This document shows positions 37,063-45,500 of a DNA stretch of 64,000 bases, piece after piece. Location: contig JAOESH010000004.1 of assembly GCA_028382005.1 (NCBI GenBank), positions 21,170-85,169 on the forward strand, written 5' to 3'. Each line of letters starts with the position of its first letter. Position 1 is the stretch's first letter. Both the position numbers and the translations under genes were made by a program. The DNA comes from Pseudomonadota bacterium. Lineage in GTDB: Bacteria; Pseudomonadota; Alphaproteobacteria; Puniceispirillales; Marisalimonadaceae. The notes beneath the pieces are model-generated. The model saw nothing but the letters and a program-made list of their open reading frames with translations, had not been told where the DNA came from and searched no databases.

Positions 37063-38154
37063 ATGACAATCAATTTAATAGCTTTTGATGGTGACGGTAT
37101 TGGCCCAGAAATAATGACTTCAACTTTGGAGGTAATTAACCATTTGAACACTAAATTAAGTTTAGACGTCAATATTGAAAAAGAGCTTATAGGTATAAAA
37201 TCTTTAAAAGCTTTGGGAACAACTTTACCAGAAAAAGCTTTATTAAAATCAAAAGAAGCGGATGGAATTATTTTAGGTCCAGTAGACCATAATAATTATC
37301 CTATTAAATCAGATGGTGGAGTTAATCCATCAGGTGTCCTCCGGATTGAATTAGATTTGTTTGCCAATATAAGGCCAGCCAAAAATTATAATAATGTTCA
37401 ATCTCTTTCTAAAAACATGGATTTAGTAATTGTAAGGGAAAATACTGAGGGGTTCTATGCAGACAGAAATATGGTTGATGGTAACGGTGAATTTAGTCCT
37501 GTTGAAGGGGTCGGTCTCGCATTTAGAAAAATTACAAAAAAAGCTTCATTAAGAATTGCTGAAGAAGCTTTTAACATTGCTAATAACATATCCTTATCAA
37601 GAGATAAAAAAATAAAAGTACATGCTATTCACAAAGCAAATGTAATGAGATTAACGGATGGAATTTTTTTAGATGCCTGTCGTCAAATTTCTTCGAAATA
37701 TAATGATATACATTATGAAGAGATGTTAGTTGATGCTTGCGCCGCTCACATTGTAAGGGATTCAAGTCAATTTGATATTATTGTAACTACTAATATGTTT
37801 GGTGATATATTATCAGATTTAGCTACAGAATTATCTGGTTCTTTGGGTTTGGCAGGCTCATTAAATTCTGGTGAAAATTTTGCTATGGCTCAGGCACAAC
37901 ATGGTTCAGCGAATGACATTGCCGGGAAAAACACTGCTAACCCAATATCACTAATTTTATCTGCAAGCATGTTATTAAATTGGTTAGGAGAAAAAAGAAA
38001 GTTGGATAACTTTATTTTAGCATCGAGTTTAATAAATAATTCTGTTATAAAACTTTTAGAAACTGATGAAAACTTAACAAAAGATCTTGGTGGAACAGCT
38101 TCAACTCAAGAAACAACAAAAAAATTAATTAGTATTTTGAATCACTTTATTTAA
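37063..38154 (+). CDS. Isocitrate/isopropylmalate dehydrogenase family protein (tartrate/D-malate dehydrogenase-like)
   Basis: NAD-dependent oxidative decarboxylation of a 2-hydroxyacid carrying a second carboxylate. The 363-aa protein has FDGDGIGPEIM, the catalytic Tyr motif RENTEGFYADRN, the Lys in HKANVMRLTDGIF, and metal Asp residues in MFGDILSDLATEL. RENTEG sets it apart from true LeuB (RELTGG) and points to the isocitrate, homoisocitrate, tartrate or D-malate branch. A leucine-synthesis role is unlikely since leuC/leuD are absent nearby and the operon is catabolic in character. Confidence 0.88.
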   Translation: MTINLIAFDGDGIGPEIMTSTLEVINHLNTKLSLDVNIEKELIGIKSLKALGTTLPEKALLKSKEADGIILGPVDHNNYPIKSDGGVNPSGVLRIELDLFANIRPAKNYNNVQSLSKNMDLVIVRENTEGFYADRNMVDGNGEFSPVEGVGLAFRKITKKASLRIAEEAFNIANNISLSRDKKIKVHAIHKANVMRLTDGIFLDACRQISSKYNDIHYEEMLVDACAAHIVRDSSQFDIIVTTNMFGDILSDLATELSGSLGLAGSLNSGENFAMAQAQHGSANDIAGKNTANPISLILSASMLLNWLGEKRKLDNFILASSLINNSVIKLLETDENLTKDLGGTASTQETTKKLISILNHFI

Positions 38155-38161
38155 TAAAATT

Positions 38162-39262
38162 ATGTCAGATCAAATATCAATACCTACAGTTTATATGCGT
38201 GGAGGCACCTCTAAGGGTTTGCTGTTCAATAAAAAAGATTTGCCTAGTGATCAAACTAGATTAACAAACTATTTGCTTGCAGCCATGGGATCTCCAGATA
38301 CAAGACAAATTAATGGAATGGGTGGAGCCACTTCAGTCACTAATAAAGTTTGCATTATTTCAAAAAGCGAACTTGCTAATGTTGATATTGATTATTTTTT
38401 TGCTCAAGTTTTAGTTGATGAAGCTAAGGTTGATTACGGACCTACATGTGGAAATATGCTCTCTGCTGTTGGTCCTTTTGCTATAGAACAAGGTTTAATT
38501 GAAGCTACAGAAACTTATACAAAAATTGTAATTAGGTCGGTGAATACTGGCTCTATAATTGATGCAACCATTCCTACTCCTAAAAAATTAGTAACTTACT
38601 CTGGTGATTATGAAATTGCAGGGGTTCCAGGTAATGGCTCTCCAATCCTATTAAAATTTAAAAATATTGTTGGAGGAGCTACTGGAAAGCTATTGCCTGC
38701 AGGACACACAACAACAAATATAAAGGGTATTGAAGTCACCTGTTTAGATGTGTCAATGCCAATTGTCATGGCTAAGGCAAAAGATTTTGGTATAGAGGGT
38801 AATGAAACTTCTTTAGTTTTAAATTCTAATAAAAATTTATTAAAAAATATTGAAGAAATACGATTGCTAGCAGGTTTAGAAATGGGCATGGGAAATGTAA
38901 ATGGTAAGGTCTTACCTAAATTTGCATTGCTGTCTAAGCCTTTGCAAGGAGGGACAATTACCTCAAGATATTTTACTCCTAAAACATGTCACGAATCCCA
39001 TGCCGCAACGGGTACTAATTGTGTTGCTTCTGCATGCTTAATTTCAGGAACTGTGGCTTCAAAAATTGCAAATATTAAAGCTACTGGAGAAGATAAAGTT
39101 ATGATTGAGCATCCTTTAGGTTCTATAGATTGTATTGTTGAAACTTCAAGGACAATCCAGGAAACAGATAGTAATTATATAAAATCATGCGGAGTATATC
39201 GAACCTCAAGAAAAATTATGGGTGGAAACATCTATATTCCAAAAGATATTGAAAATGAATAA
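38162..39262 (+). CDS. PrpF family isomerase (4-oxalomesaconate tautomerase / methylaconitate isomerase-like)
   Basis: A 366-aa member of the PrpF/GalD family, related to diaminopimelate epimerase fold. The opening IPTVYMRGGTSKGLLFNKKDLP and later YGPTCGNMLSAVGPFAIEQGL with the catalytic Cys, plus CHESHAATGTNCVASA, are characteristic. Members move double bonds in tricarboxylate-like acids (aconitate, methylaconitate, oxalomesaconate). No prpBCD genes are nearby, so a 2-methylcitrate role is doubtful. It suggests the operon substrate is an unsaturated di- or tricarboxylic acid. Confidence 0.9.
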   Translation: MSDQISIPTVYMRGGTSKGLLFNKKDLPSDQTRLTNYLLAAMGSPDTRQINGMGGATSVTNKVCIISKSELANVDIDYFFAQVLVDEAKVDYGPTCGNMLSAVGPFAIEQGLIEATETYTKIVIRSVNTGSIIDATIPTPKKLVTYSGDYEIAGVPGNGSPILLKFKNIVGGATGKLLPAGHTTTNIKGIEVTCLDVSMPIVMAKAKDFGIEGNETSLVLNSNKNLLKNIEEIRLLAGLEMGMGNVNGKVLPKFALLSKPLQGGTITSRYFTPKTCHESHAATGTNCVASACLISGTVASKIANIKATGEDKVMIEHPLGSIDCIVETSRTIQETDSNYIKSCGVYRTSRKIMGGNIYIPKDIENE

Positions 39263-40325
39263 AATAATTCCTTCTTATTTTGATTTTCTTATTGATTGGT
39301 GGCCTCAGAAATGGAGTTACATATTAAGTTTGATTTTAGCTATAACAAGTAGTTTTATTGCTTATTATCTTGGGTTGCCTCTACCGTGGATGCTTGGACC
39401 TTTATTAGGATGTGGTTTTTTTTCAGCAATTGGTAAACCAGTTATAATAGGAAAAAAACCAAGACCACTTTGTAGAGCACTTTTAGGTTGCACAATTGGA
39501 GCAAATTTTGGACCAGAGATACTGGACAGGATGTCTGAAATTGGAGTGTCTTTATTATTTGTTCCTGGTTTTGTAATGATTATGGGATTTACAACATATA
39601 TATATTTATCCACAATTATGAAACTTAATAAATCCACGTCAATTTATGGATCTATCCCCGGAGGTTTGAACGAAATGGTTATTCTTGGACAAGAAATAGG
39701 TGCTGATCCAAGAACCCTTGTTTTAATTCATGCAACAAGAATAGTGTTAGTAGTTTTTTTAGCTTCTTTGTTAATTTTATTTGTTCCAAATTTAGGAATA
39801 AAGAACATTCCTCAACCTGATTTATTCTATAATTGGCAGCAGCTTCCATTTGTATTTTTAGTTTCAGTTCTTGGCTGGTACTTAGCTGTTAAATTTAAAG
39901 TTCCTGGTCCCACAATAATAGGACCAATGATTTTATCTGCTTTTGTTCATATTTTTGAATTAGTTGAAGCAATGCCAATATATATATTAGTAATTTCGAT
40001 TCAAATTTTGTTAGGTTCAGCTCTTGGGTGTTTGTTTAAAAATATAACATTAAAAGAAATGTCTGGTCCAATTCTGGCAGGAATTATTACAACTTTAATT
40101 TCTATGATCCCACTAGTGATGATTTATTTTATTTTAATAAATTTAGATTACGATCCATTATCAATTTTGTTAGCTTTTTCGCCTGGAGGTCAATCTGAGA
40201 TGAATATTTTAGCTCTTTCAATTGGAGCTGATATGTCATTTGTAAGTCCTCATCATATGTTTAGAGTTTTTCTTGTAATTATTTGCGCTGGAATTTTACA
40301 TAAAATTTTAAAAAAAAATATTTAA
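39255..40325 (+). CDS. AbrB-family (COG3180) integral membrane protein, copy 1
   Basis: A 356-aa protein with about ten to eleven hydrophobic helices in two repeated halves (TIGR03082-like). Each half carries LPLPWMLGPLLG... and GPTIIGPMILSAF elements and an SIPGGLNEMVILG / FSPGGQSEMNILALSIGA motif. ATG 39255 overlaps the PrpF stop and is preferred to ATG 39222. These proteins are annotated as AbrB or ammonia-monooxygenase-like, but transport of an acid is the common inference. Last gene of the CoA operon, so it may be its permease. Confidence 0.85.
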   Translation: MNKIIPSYFDFLIDWWPQKWSYILSLILAITSSFIAYYLGLPLPWMLGPLLGCGFFSAIGKPVIIGKKPRPLCRALLGCTIGANFGPEILDRMSEIGVSLLFVPGFVMIMGFTTYIYLSTIMKLNKSTSIYGSIPGGLNEMVILGQEIGADPRTLVLIHATRIVLVVFLASLLILFVPNLGIKNIPQPDLFYNWQQLPFVFLVSVLGWYLAVKFKVPGPTIIGPMILSAFVHIFELVEAMPIYILVISIQILLGSALGCLFKNITLKEMSGPILAGIITTLISMIPLVMIYFILINLDYDPLSILLAFSPGGQSEMNILALSIGADMSFVSPHHMFRVFLVIICAGILHKILKKNI

Positions 40326-40339
40326 TTAAAGTTTATTAA

Positions 40340-40732
40340 TTAAGCTTTTTTAATATTCTTTACTAAGTTCATTTTGGTGTTGTCTACAAAAGGAGCTTCT
40401 TCAATCCAGGACATCTCAAAGCCTTCTATACAACCAATATTATATCCATACTGATTTGGATCAGATCTTCTTTTATGGTGGGTATTTATACCGCATATGT
40501 TACAAAAATAATGTTCAGCTATTTGTGTATTCCATTTATAGGTGTTTAAAAATTGTTTTCCTGAAGTAATAGTGAATTCATTTATTAGAGCCGTTGCCAT
40601 AACAAATCCTTTTCTAGAACACATGGAGCAATTACATCTTCTTAAATCTCTAATATTTGTGTTTATCTCAAATTTAACAGAGCCGCAGTGACATTTGCCC
40701 TTAAGAGGTAAGGTTATATCTTTTATTTCCAT
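40340..40732 (-). CDS. GFA/CENP-V family zinc protein
   Basis: A 130-aa protein of the glutathione-dependent formaldehyde-activating (Gfa)/CENP-V family. Zinc cysteines are in CHCGSVKFE, RRCNCSMCSRKG and HYFCNICGIN, near residues 15, 34 and 77. The family name overstates function: Gfa's role in formaldehyde metabolism is disputed. It lies 17 bp downstream of the DapA-like gene, in the same direction, and converges closely with the AbrB gene. Confidence 0.88.
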   Translation of the reverse strand: MEIKDITLPLKGKCHCGSVKFEINTNIRDLRRCNCSMCSRKGFVMATALINEFTITSGKQFLNTYKWNTQIAEHYFCNICGINTHHKRRSDPNQYGYNIGCIEGFEMSWIEEAPFVDNTKMNLVKNIKKA

Positions 40733-40749
40733 AAACTCTCTTATGTTAC

Positions 40750-41661
40750 TTACAATATAAATCCAAAGTCATTTCTCAATGTATCAGCTAATTCATCTCT
40801 TTTTTCTTTTGAAATTGATTGGAATGGTGGTCTTAAGTTATTCCACAGAGGATTTTTTGTTTGCAGTGCTAATAATGCTTTCTGTGCTGGAATTGGAGCA
40901 TAATCTTGAAATAATAAACGGACTGACTTAACTTTTTTCTGAAGTTTTTCAGCTTCATCCCATTGTCCTGAGTGGCAAAAATCTATGACATTTGCAATAT
41001 CTTTGCTGTTTAAATTTGCTGTTGCAGATATACAGCCAGGAGCACCAAGCTTGATTGCTTCAATCACAGGCAGTTCTGCTCCTGGATAAACTATTAAGTC
41101 TTTAATTCCCAGTAAAGCCTCTGTGTTATCCCATACACCTGAACTATCTTTTATTCCTATAATAGTTTCAGGGAACGAAGATTTTAACTTTTTAACAAGG
41201 TCTATTGACAAGCCCACTCCGCAAACTTGTGGAATATGGTACAGATATATTTCTAGTTTGTTATCATTTACACCTTCAATTAATTTTTCAAAATAGTTGA
41301 AAAGGCCATTATCACTCATTCCCTTAAAGTAAAATGGGGGTAAAGTCATAACACCTAGACAGCCTAAGTCTATTGCATGTTTAGTTATCTCTATTGTGTC
41401 CGGAAGGTTACATAAACCTGTGCCTGGGATCAATTTTTTAGGGTCAATGCCACTCTTAACCAATCCATCAAGTGCGTTCATCCTTTCTGAATTGCCAACT
41501 GATAGTGCTTCACCAGTCGTCCCAAAGGGTGCAAGTCCTGAACATCCATTGTCCATAAGACTTTTAGCTAAATCATTATACATCCTTTGATCAACTTGAA
41601 GATCATTATCAAAAGGTGTCAATATTGGTGCAATTAGTCCTTTGATCAATTTTATCTCCAT
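40750..41661 (-). CDS. Dihydrodipicolinate synthase/N-acetylneuraminate lyase family protein
   Basis: Class I (Schiff base) pyruvate lyase of 303 aa. Family residues: FGTTGEALSV, Tyr in YLYHIPQVCG, and Schiff-base Lys in IIGIKDSSG. Sequence details (TGLCNLPDTIEITKHA, HxxPQ) differ from DapA proper, so lysine synthesis is less likely than catabolic cleavage of a 2-oxo-3-deoxy sugar acid or 4-hydroxy-2-oxoglutarate. It lies between the two AbrB-type genes and upstream of the GFA gene, suggesting an acid-catabolic role. Confidence 0.86.
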   Translation of the reverse strand: MEIKLIKGLIAPILTPFDNDLQVDQRMYNDLAKSLMDNGCSGLAPFGTTGEALSVGNSERMNALDGLVKSGIDPKKLIPGTGLCNLPDTIEITKHAIDLGCLGVMTLPPFYFKGMSDNGLFNYFEKLIEGVNDNKLEIYLYHIPQVCGVGLSIDLVKKLKSSFPETIIGIKDSSGVWDNTEALLGIKDLIVYPGAELPVIEAIKLGAPGCISATANLNSKDIANVIDFCHSGQWDEAEKLQKKVKSVRLLFQDYAPIPAQKALLALQTKNPLWNNLRPPFQSISKEKRDELADTLRNDFGFIL

Positions 41662-41713
41662 TTATATATTTAATAAAGATATAACTTAACTTAAATTTTT
41701 AAATAATGAAATT

Positions 41714-42763
41714 TCATTTTGAATTTTGTATTAAGATTTTTAACTTTGGGTATATAAATTTTTGAGCCAACCCAAGTATTAAGACAACTATAAATAATCT
41801 AAATAAATGATGAGTAATAACAAATGCTGGTTTTATTCCTAGAGTTGCGGCGACTAAGCCCATTTCATTTATTCCACCAGGAGAGTATGCTAGTATTATA
41901 GCTTCCGGTCTAGCGTCTATTAAATATGTAATTAAAAATATGAAAGGTATCATACACATGCTAAGAAAAATAACGATTCCAATTGCATGGCCTACATAGT
42001 TTTTTGCTGTTTGCCAAGTTAACCCATTCATATTACTTCCAAAGAAACTTCCAGTTATCAGTTGAGCAAAAATGAAAATAATTATGGGAGCATTAAGGTC
42101 TATTGTGTCTGTAATATGAAGTATCGCGCTTACAATTAATGGACCAAATAAACGTCTACCTGGAATTTTAAATATTTTGCCAAATATAAGCCCGATAGGA
42201 AGTATCAATAAAATAATTAAACAATCAACAAGTGTACCTTCAAAATTTGGCCATACAGATTCTCTTTCAAAAGAACCAGGAAATAATACAAAAATTATTG
42301 TTGGTATAGTAAATACAGTCAAAAAAATCCTTATCATATGAACCAATCCTACTAGTTTAGAATTTGCACCACATTCTTCGGCACCTAATACCATTTCTAA
42401 TAAACCACCAGGAGAAGAAATAAAAAATGCTTCAGCTTTCTCTAACTTTCTAATTTTATGAAGGAATAAATAAGTCATTAAATACGAAAAAGGTACATAT
42501 AAAAGGAGTAGTATTATGGATATACCCCAATTATTTAATTCTACAAATACAGATGAAGAAAATGACTGACCTAACCAAATTCCAATAATACCTATAAAAG
42601 GATTTCTAAGTTTTTGAGGTATGTTCACTTCAACCCTAAACAGAGCAAAAATAGCAACAAAGAAAGCAGGTCCTAAAACCCATGGTAATGGAAATAACAG
42701 TATATTAAAAATAGCGCCACCTAACATACCAATTAGTATTGTTCTAAAAATTATTTTTGCCAT
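41714..42763 (-). CDS. AbrB-family (COG3180) integral membrane protein, copy 2
   Basis: A 349-aa membrane protein of the same family as the protein encoded at 39255, with about ten helices. Shared elements are FPLPWVLGPAFF, ISSPGGLLEMVLG and YSPGGINEMGLVAATLG. Similarity is clear in motifs but the rest is diverged, so it is not a recent duplication. It is the first gene of the minus-strand unit with the DapA-like and GFA genes. Presumed permease for an organic acid. Confidence 0.85.
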   Translation of the reverse strand: MAKIIFRTILIGMLGGAIFNILLFPLPWVLGPAFFVAIFALFRVEVNIPQKLRNPFIGIIGIWLGQSFSSSVFVELNNWGISIILLLLYVPFSYLMTYLFLHKIRKLEKAEAFFISSPGGLLEMVLGAEECGANSKLVGLVHMIRIFLTVFTIPTIIFVLFPGSFERESVWPNFEGTLVDCLIILLILPIGLIFGKIFKIPGRRLFGPLIVSAILHITDTIDLNAPIIIFIFAQLITGSFFGSNMNGLTWQTAKNYVGHAIGIVIFLSMCMIPFIFLITYLIDARPEAIILAYSPGGINEMGLVAATLGIKPAFVITHHLFRLFIVVLILGLAQKFIYPKLKILIQNSK

Positions 42764-42883
42764 TTTTATAAAATTTTTTCCTAACAGATATTGATTAGTT
42801 TAAATTTAATGAACAAGGATTTTTATTTTACTTAATATATTAATTAAATTATATCTTAAACCCAATCTTTAAAAAAAATATAG

Positions 42884-44020
42884 GTGGTGCAAGTGTCTTA
42901 TAAAAATAAAAATTCTGAAATTCGAGTTAAAGTCAAAGATGCAATAGAGCTTATATCAGAAATATTTCAAGCTAAATCATGCAGTGATTATGAAGCTAGA
43001 ACAATTGCGGAGAGACTTTGTGGTTCTAATTTAAAAGGTCATGATAGTCATGGAATAGTAAGAGTGCCCAGATATGTTGAGTGGATGGGAGAAGAAAAGG
43101 TATTTGCTAATAGAAAGTCAGAGTTGGTAATAGATGCGGGTGCACTAGCTTGTGTAGACGCAAAACAAGGTTTCGGTCAGATTGCAGGAGAAGTAGCAGT
43201 TGATGAAGGAGTCAATAGAGCAAAAAAACATGGTGTTTCAGTTGTTGGTTTGAAAAATTCAGGACATTTAGGTAGAATTGGTGATTGGGCAGAAAGAGCA
43301 GCAGATGCTGGGTTTGTTTCCTTTCATTTTGTAAATGTAAGAGGAAGTTTGATTGTTGCTCCTTTTGGAGGTACGGGTCGTACTGGTAGTACTTCTCCTT
43401 TGTCTATTGGCATTCCAGTTAAAGGAAAACCACACATAATTTTAGATATGGCTACTTCTACGGTTGCTGAAGGTAAAGTGCTCGTTGCTCAAAAAGGTGG
43501 AAAACCTCTTCCAGATGGTGCATTAATAGATAGCTCTGGTAATTTAAGTGTAGATCCTGAGGTGCTTTATGGGCGAGTTAGAGATGAAGAAGTTCCAGAT
43601 CCATCAAAAGGACCTGGTGCAATCACGGCCTTTGGGATGCATAAAGGATCAGGCATTAATTTTATGATGGAAATGTTAGGTGGTGCTCTAACAGGATCAG
43701 GGGTTTCTGGTGGAATAGATGATAAAGACGTGAGGCTATTCGCAAATGGTATGCTCTCAGTTTATATCTCGGTTGAGAAAATGGTTGATATTGATTACTT
43801 TAGTAAAGAGGTTCAATCATATGTTGATTTTGTTAGGGCCTCTCCAGCATCAGATTTAAATGGAAAAGTTTTAATACCTGGCGACAAAGAGATTATTACA
43901 AATAATGAACGATTAGCTAATGGTTTACCTGTTGCCCCCATGATTTGGGAAAATATTAGGCAAACTGCTGAAAAATTACAAATTTCAAATTTAGAAAGAT
44001 TTGACGAAGCTATAGTTTAA
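42884..44020 (+). CDS. Ldh2/AllD/YlbC-family NAD(P)-dependent dehydrogenase
   Basis: A 378-aa member of the malate/L-lactate/ureidoglycolate dehydrogenase family. Features: HDSHGIVRVPRYVEWM, with catalytic His; NSGHLGRIGDWAERA; and DMATSTVAEGKV. GTG codons at 42884, 42887 and 42893 are all possible starts; AGGTGG before the last makes 42893 attractive. Because the next genes are xdhAB, an (S)-ureidoglycolate dehydrogenase role (AllD) is possible, but the family also oxidises malate, sulfolactate or 2,3-diketogulonate-type acids. Specificity is not decidable here. Confidence 0.85.
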   Translation: MVQVSYKNKNSEIRVKVKDAIELISEIFQAKSCSDYEARTIAERLCGSNLKGHDSHGIVRVPRYVEWMGEEKVFANRKSELVIDAGALACVDAKQGFGQIAGEVAVDEGVNRAKKHGVSVVGLKNSGHLGRIGDWAERAADAGFVSFHFVNVRGSLIVAPFGGTGRTGSTSPLSIGIPVKGKPHIILDMATSTVAEGKVLVAQKGGKPLPDGALIDSSGNLSVDPEVLYGRVRDEEVPDPSKGPGAITAFGMHKGSGINFMMEMLGGALTGSGVSGGIDDKDVRLFANGMLSVYISVEKMVDIDYFSKEVQSYVDFVRASPASDLNGKVLIPGDKEIITNNERLANGLPVAPMIWENIRQTAEKLQISNLERFDEAIV

Positions 44021-44084
44021 TTTTCTTTACTGAATTTATTAGATATAATAATCTTTTATTCATCTTGATGAGTTAGGTAAAAAT

Positions 44085-45500
44085 TTGTTGTATTCAGAAG
44101 ATCTAAATGTCGTTTATGTTAATAATGAGAAGAGATTATTATCTAATATAGATCACGATATCACCTTGCTTGATTGGCTTAGAACAAATCAAAAATTAAA
44201 GGGAACTAAAGAAGGTTGTGCAGAAGGTGATTGTGGAGCATGCTCAGTTCTAGTTCATGACGGTCTTAATTCTGAAGTAAAACCTATTAATTCTTGTTTA
44301 GTTAGATTAGGCCAAGTTGTCGGAAAAGGTATTATTACTGTTGAAGGCGTAGGCAATGAAAAAAAACCTCATCCTCTGCAAACTGCTTTTATAAAAGAAA
44401 ATGCTTCACAATGTGGATATTGCACACCAGGTTTTATAATTTCAGGTATCTCATTATTAAATTCTAAAAAAGATGTGAATGATAATTCAATTAATGATGC
44501 AATTTCAGGTAATTTATGCAGGTGTACGGGTTATTCACCAATAGTAAAAGCATTAAAATCTGTTGCTAATAATAATAAAGAAATTAAGCCTAAACATTTT
44601 GTAGAACAAAATAATGATATCCAATTAGGTATGGTAACTTACTGTAACCCCATAAATTTAGGCGAATTAAAACAACTAACTAATAAAAAAAACTTTAGGT
44701 TCTTAGCTGGCGGAACAGACTTAAACTTACAAAGACCTATTATAAATGAAGTTAAAAATACGATCATTAACTTAAGTAATATAAAAGAATTAAAAGAGAT
44801 AGAAATTCAGGGTAATAACCTTCTTTTAGGCAGTGCTGTAAGTATAGAAGATTTTTTAGAAATTATTAAGGATAAGATACCAGAGTTAATAGAACTTTTG
44901 CAAAGATTTGGGTCACCACAAATACGAAATCAAGGTACTATTGGTGGTAATTTATGTACATCTAGTCCAATTGGAGACATAGCTCCTGTACTTTTGGCTT
45001 TGAATTCAAAATTAAATATTTTTAGTCGTGAAGGTACAAAAAAAGTTTATTTAAGAGATTTTTACACTGGCTATAGAAAAAATATCCTAAATAAAGATGA
45101 GATTATAAGTTCAATTGAAATACCTTTGCCAAAAAAAGATTACAATCTTTTTTGCTGGAAGTTATCAAAAAGATATGACCAAGACATTTCTACAATTTCT
45201 CTTACGGTTTATATTAAAATTAAAGATCAAATTATTGATGACATTCATCTTGCGGCAGGAGGTATTGCTGAAATCCCAAAGACGCTTGAGGGTCTTTGTA
45301 AAGATATGATAGGACAAGAATTAGATAAATCAATTTCATTAGCCATTAATGACATTAAAAGTCATATTAAGCCTATTTCAGATATAAGAGGAACTGCAGA
45401 TTATAGAATTGAAGCCTTTAGAGGACTATTCAAAAGACTACAAAAATGCTTAGTTGATGATGTAAATACTTTGTCAATAATGGAATATAATGATGAATAA
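44085..45500 (+). CDS. xdhA: Xanthine dehydrogenase small subunit (2Fe-2S and FAD domains)
   Basis: Electron-transfer subunit of the molybdenum xanthine dehydrogenase. Residues 1-160 hold two [2Fe-2S] motifs: CAEGDCGACSVLV, and CGYCTPGF with CRCTGYSP. The FAD domain follows (FLAGGTDLNLQRP, then GSPQIRNQGTIGGNLCTSSPIGD). 471 aa is normal for XdhA. TTG 44085 is taken as start with TTAGGT upstream. The stop overlaps xdhB by 11 bases. The insertion chaperone gene xdhC is not in the window. Confidence 0.94.
   Translation: MLYSEDLNVVYVNNEKRLLSNIDHDITLLDWLRTNQKLKGTKEGCAEGDCGACSVLVHDGLNSEVKPINSCLVRLGQVVGKGIITVEGVGNEKKPHPLQTAFIKENASQCGYCTPGFIISGISLLNSKKDVNDNSINDAISGNLCRCTGYSPIVKALKSVANNNKEIKPKHFVEQNNDIQLGMVTYCNPINLGELKQLTNKKNFRFLAGGTDLNLQRPIINEVKNTIINLSNIKELKEIEIQGNNLLLGSAVSIEDFLEIIKDKIPELIELLQRFGSPQIRNQGTIGGNLCTSSPIGDIAPVLLALNSKLNIFSREGTKKVYLRDFYTGYRKNILNKDEIISSIEIPLPKKDYNLFCWKLSKRYDQDISTISLTVYIKIKDQIIDDIHLAAGGIAEIPKTLEGLCKDMIGQELDKSISLAINDIKSHIKPISDIRGTADYRIEAFRGLFKRLQKCLVDDVNTLSIMEYNDE

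Noticed and set aside
37063-38154. leuB (3-isopropylmalate dehydrogenase of leucine synthesis)
   Set aside because: Active-site motif RENTEG rather than the LeuB RELTGG pattern, and no leuACD genes nearby.
40750-41661. dapA of lysine synthesis
   Set aside because: Motif details and catabolic neighbours point to another member of the family; a true DapA cannot be affirmed.
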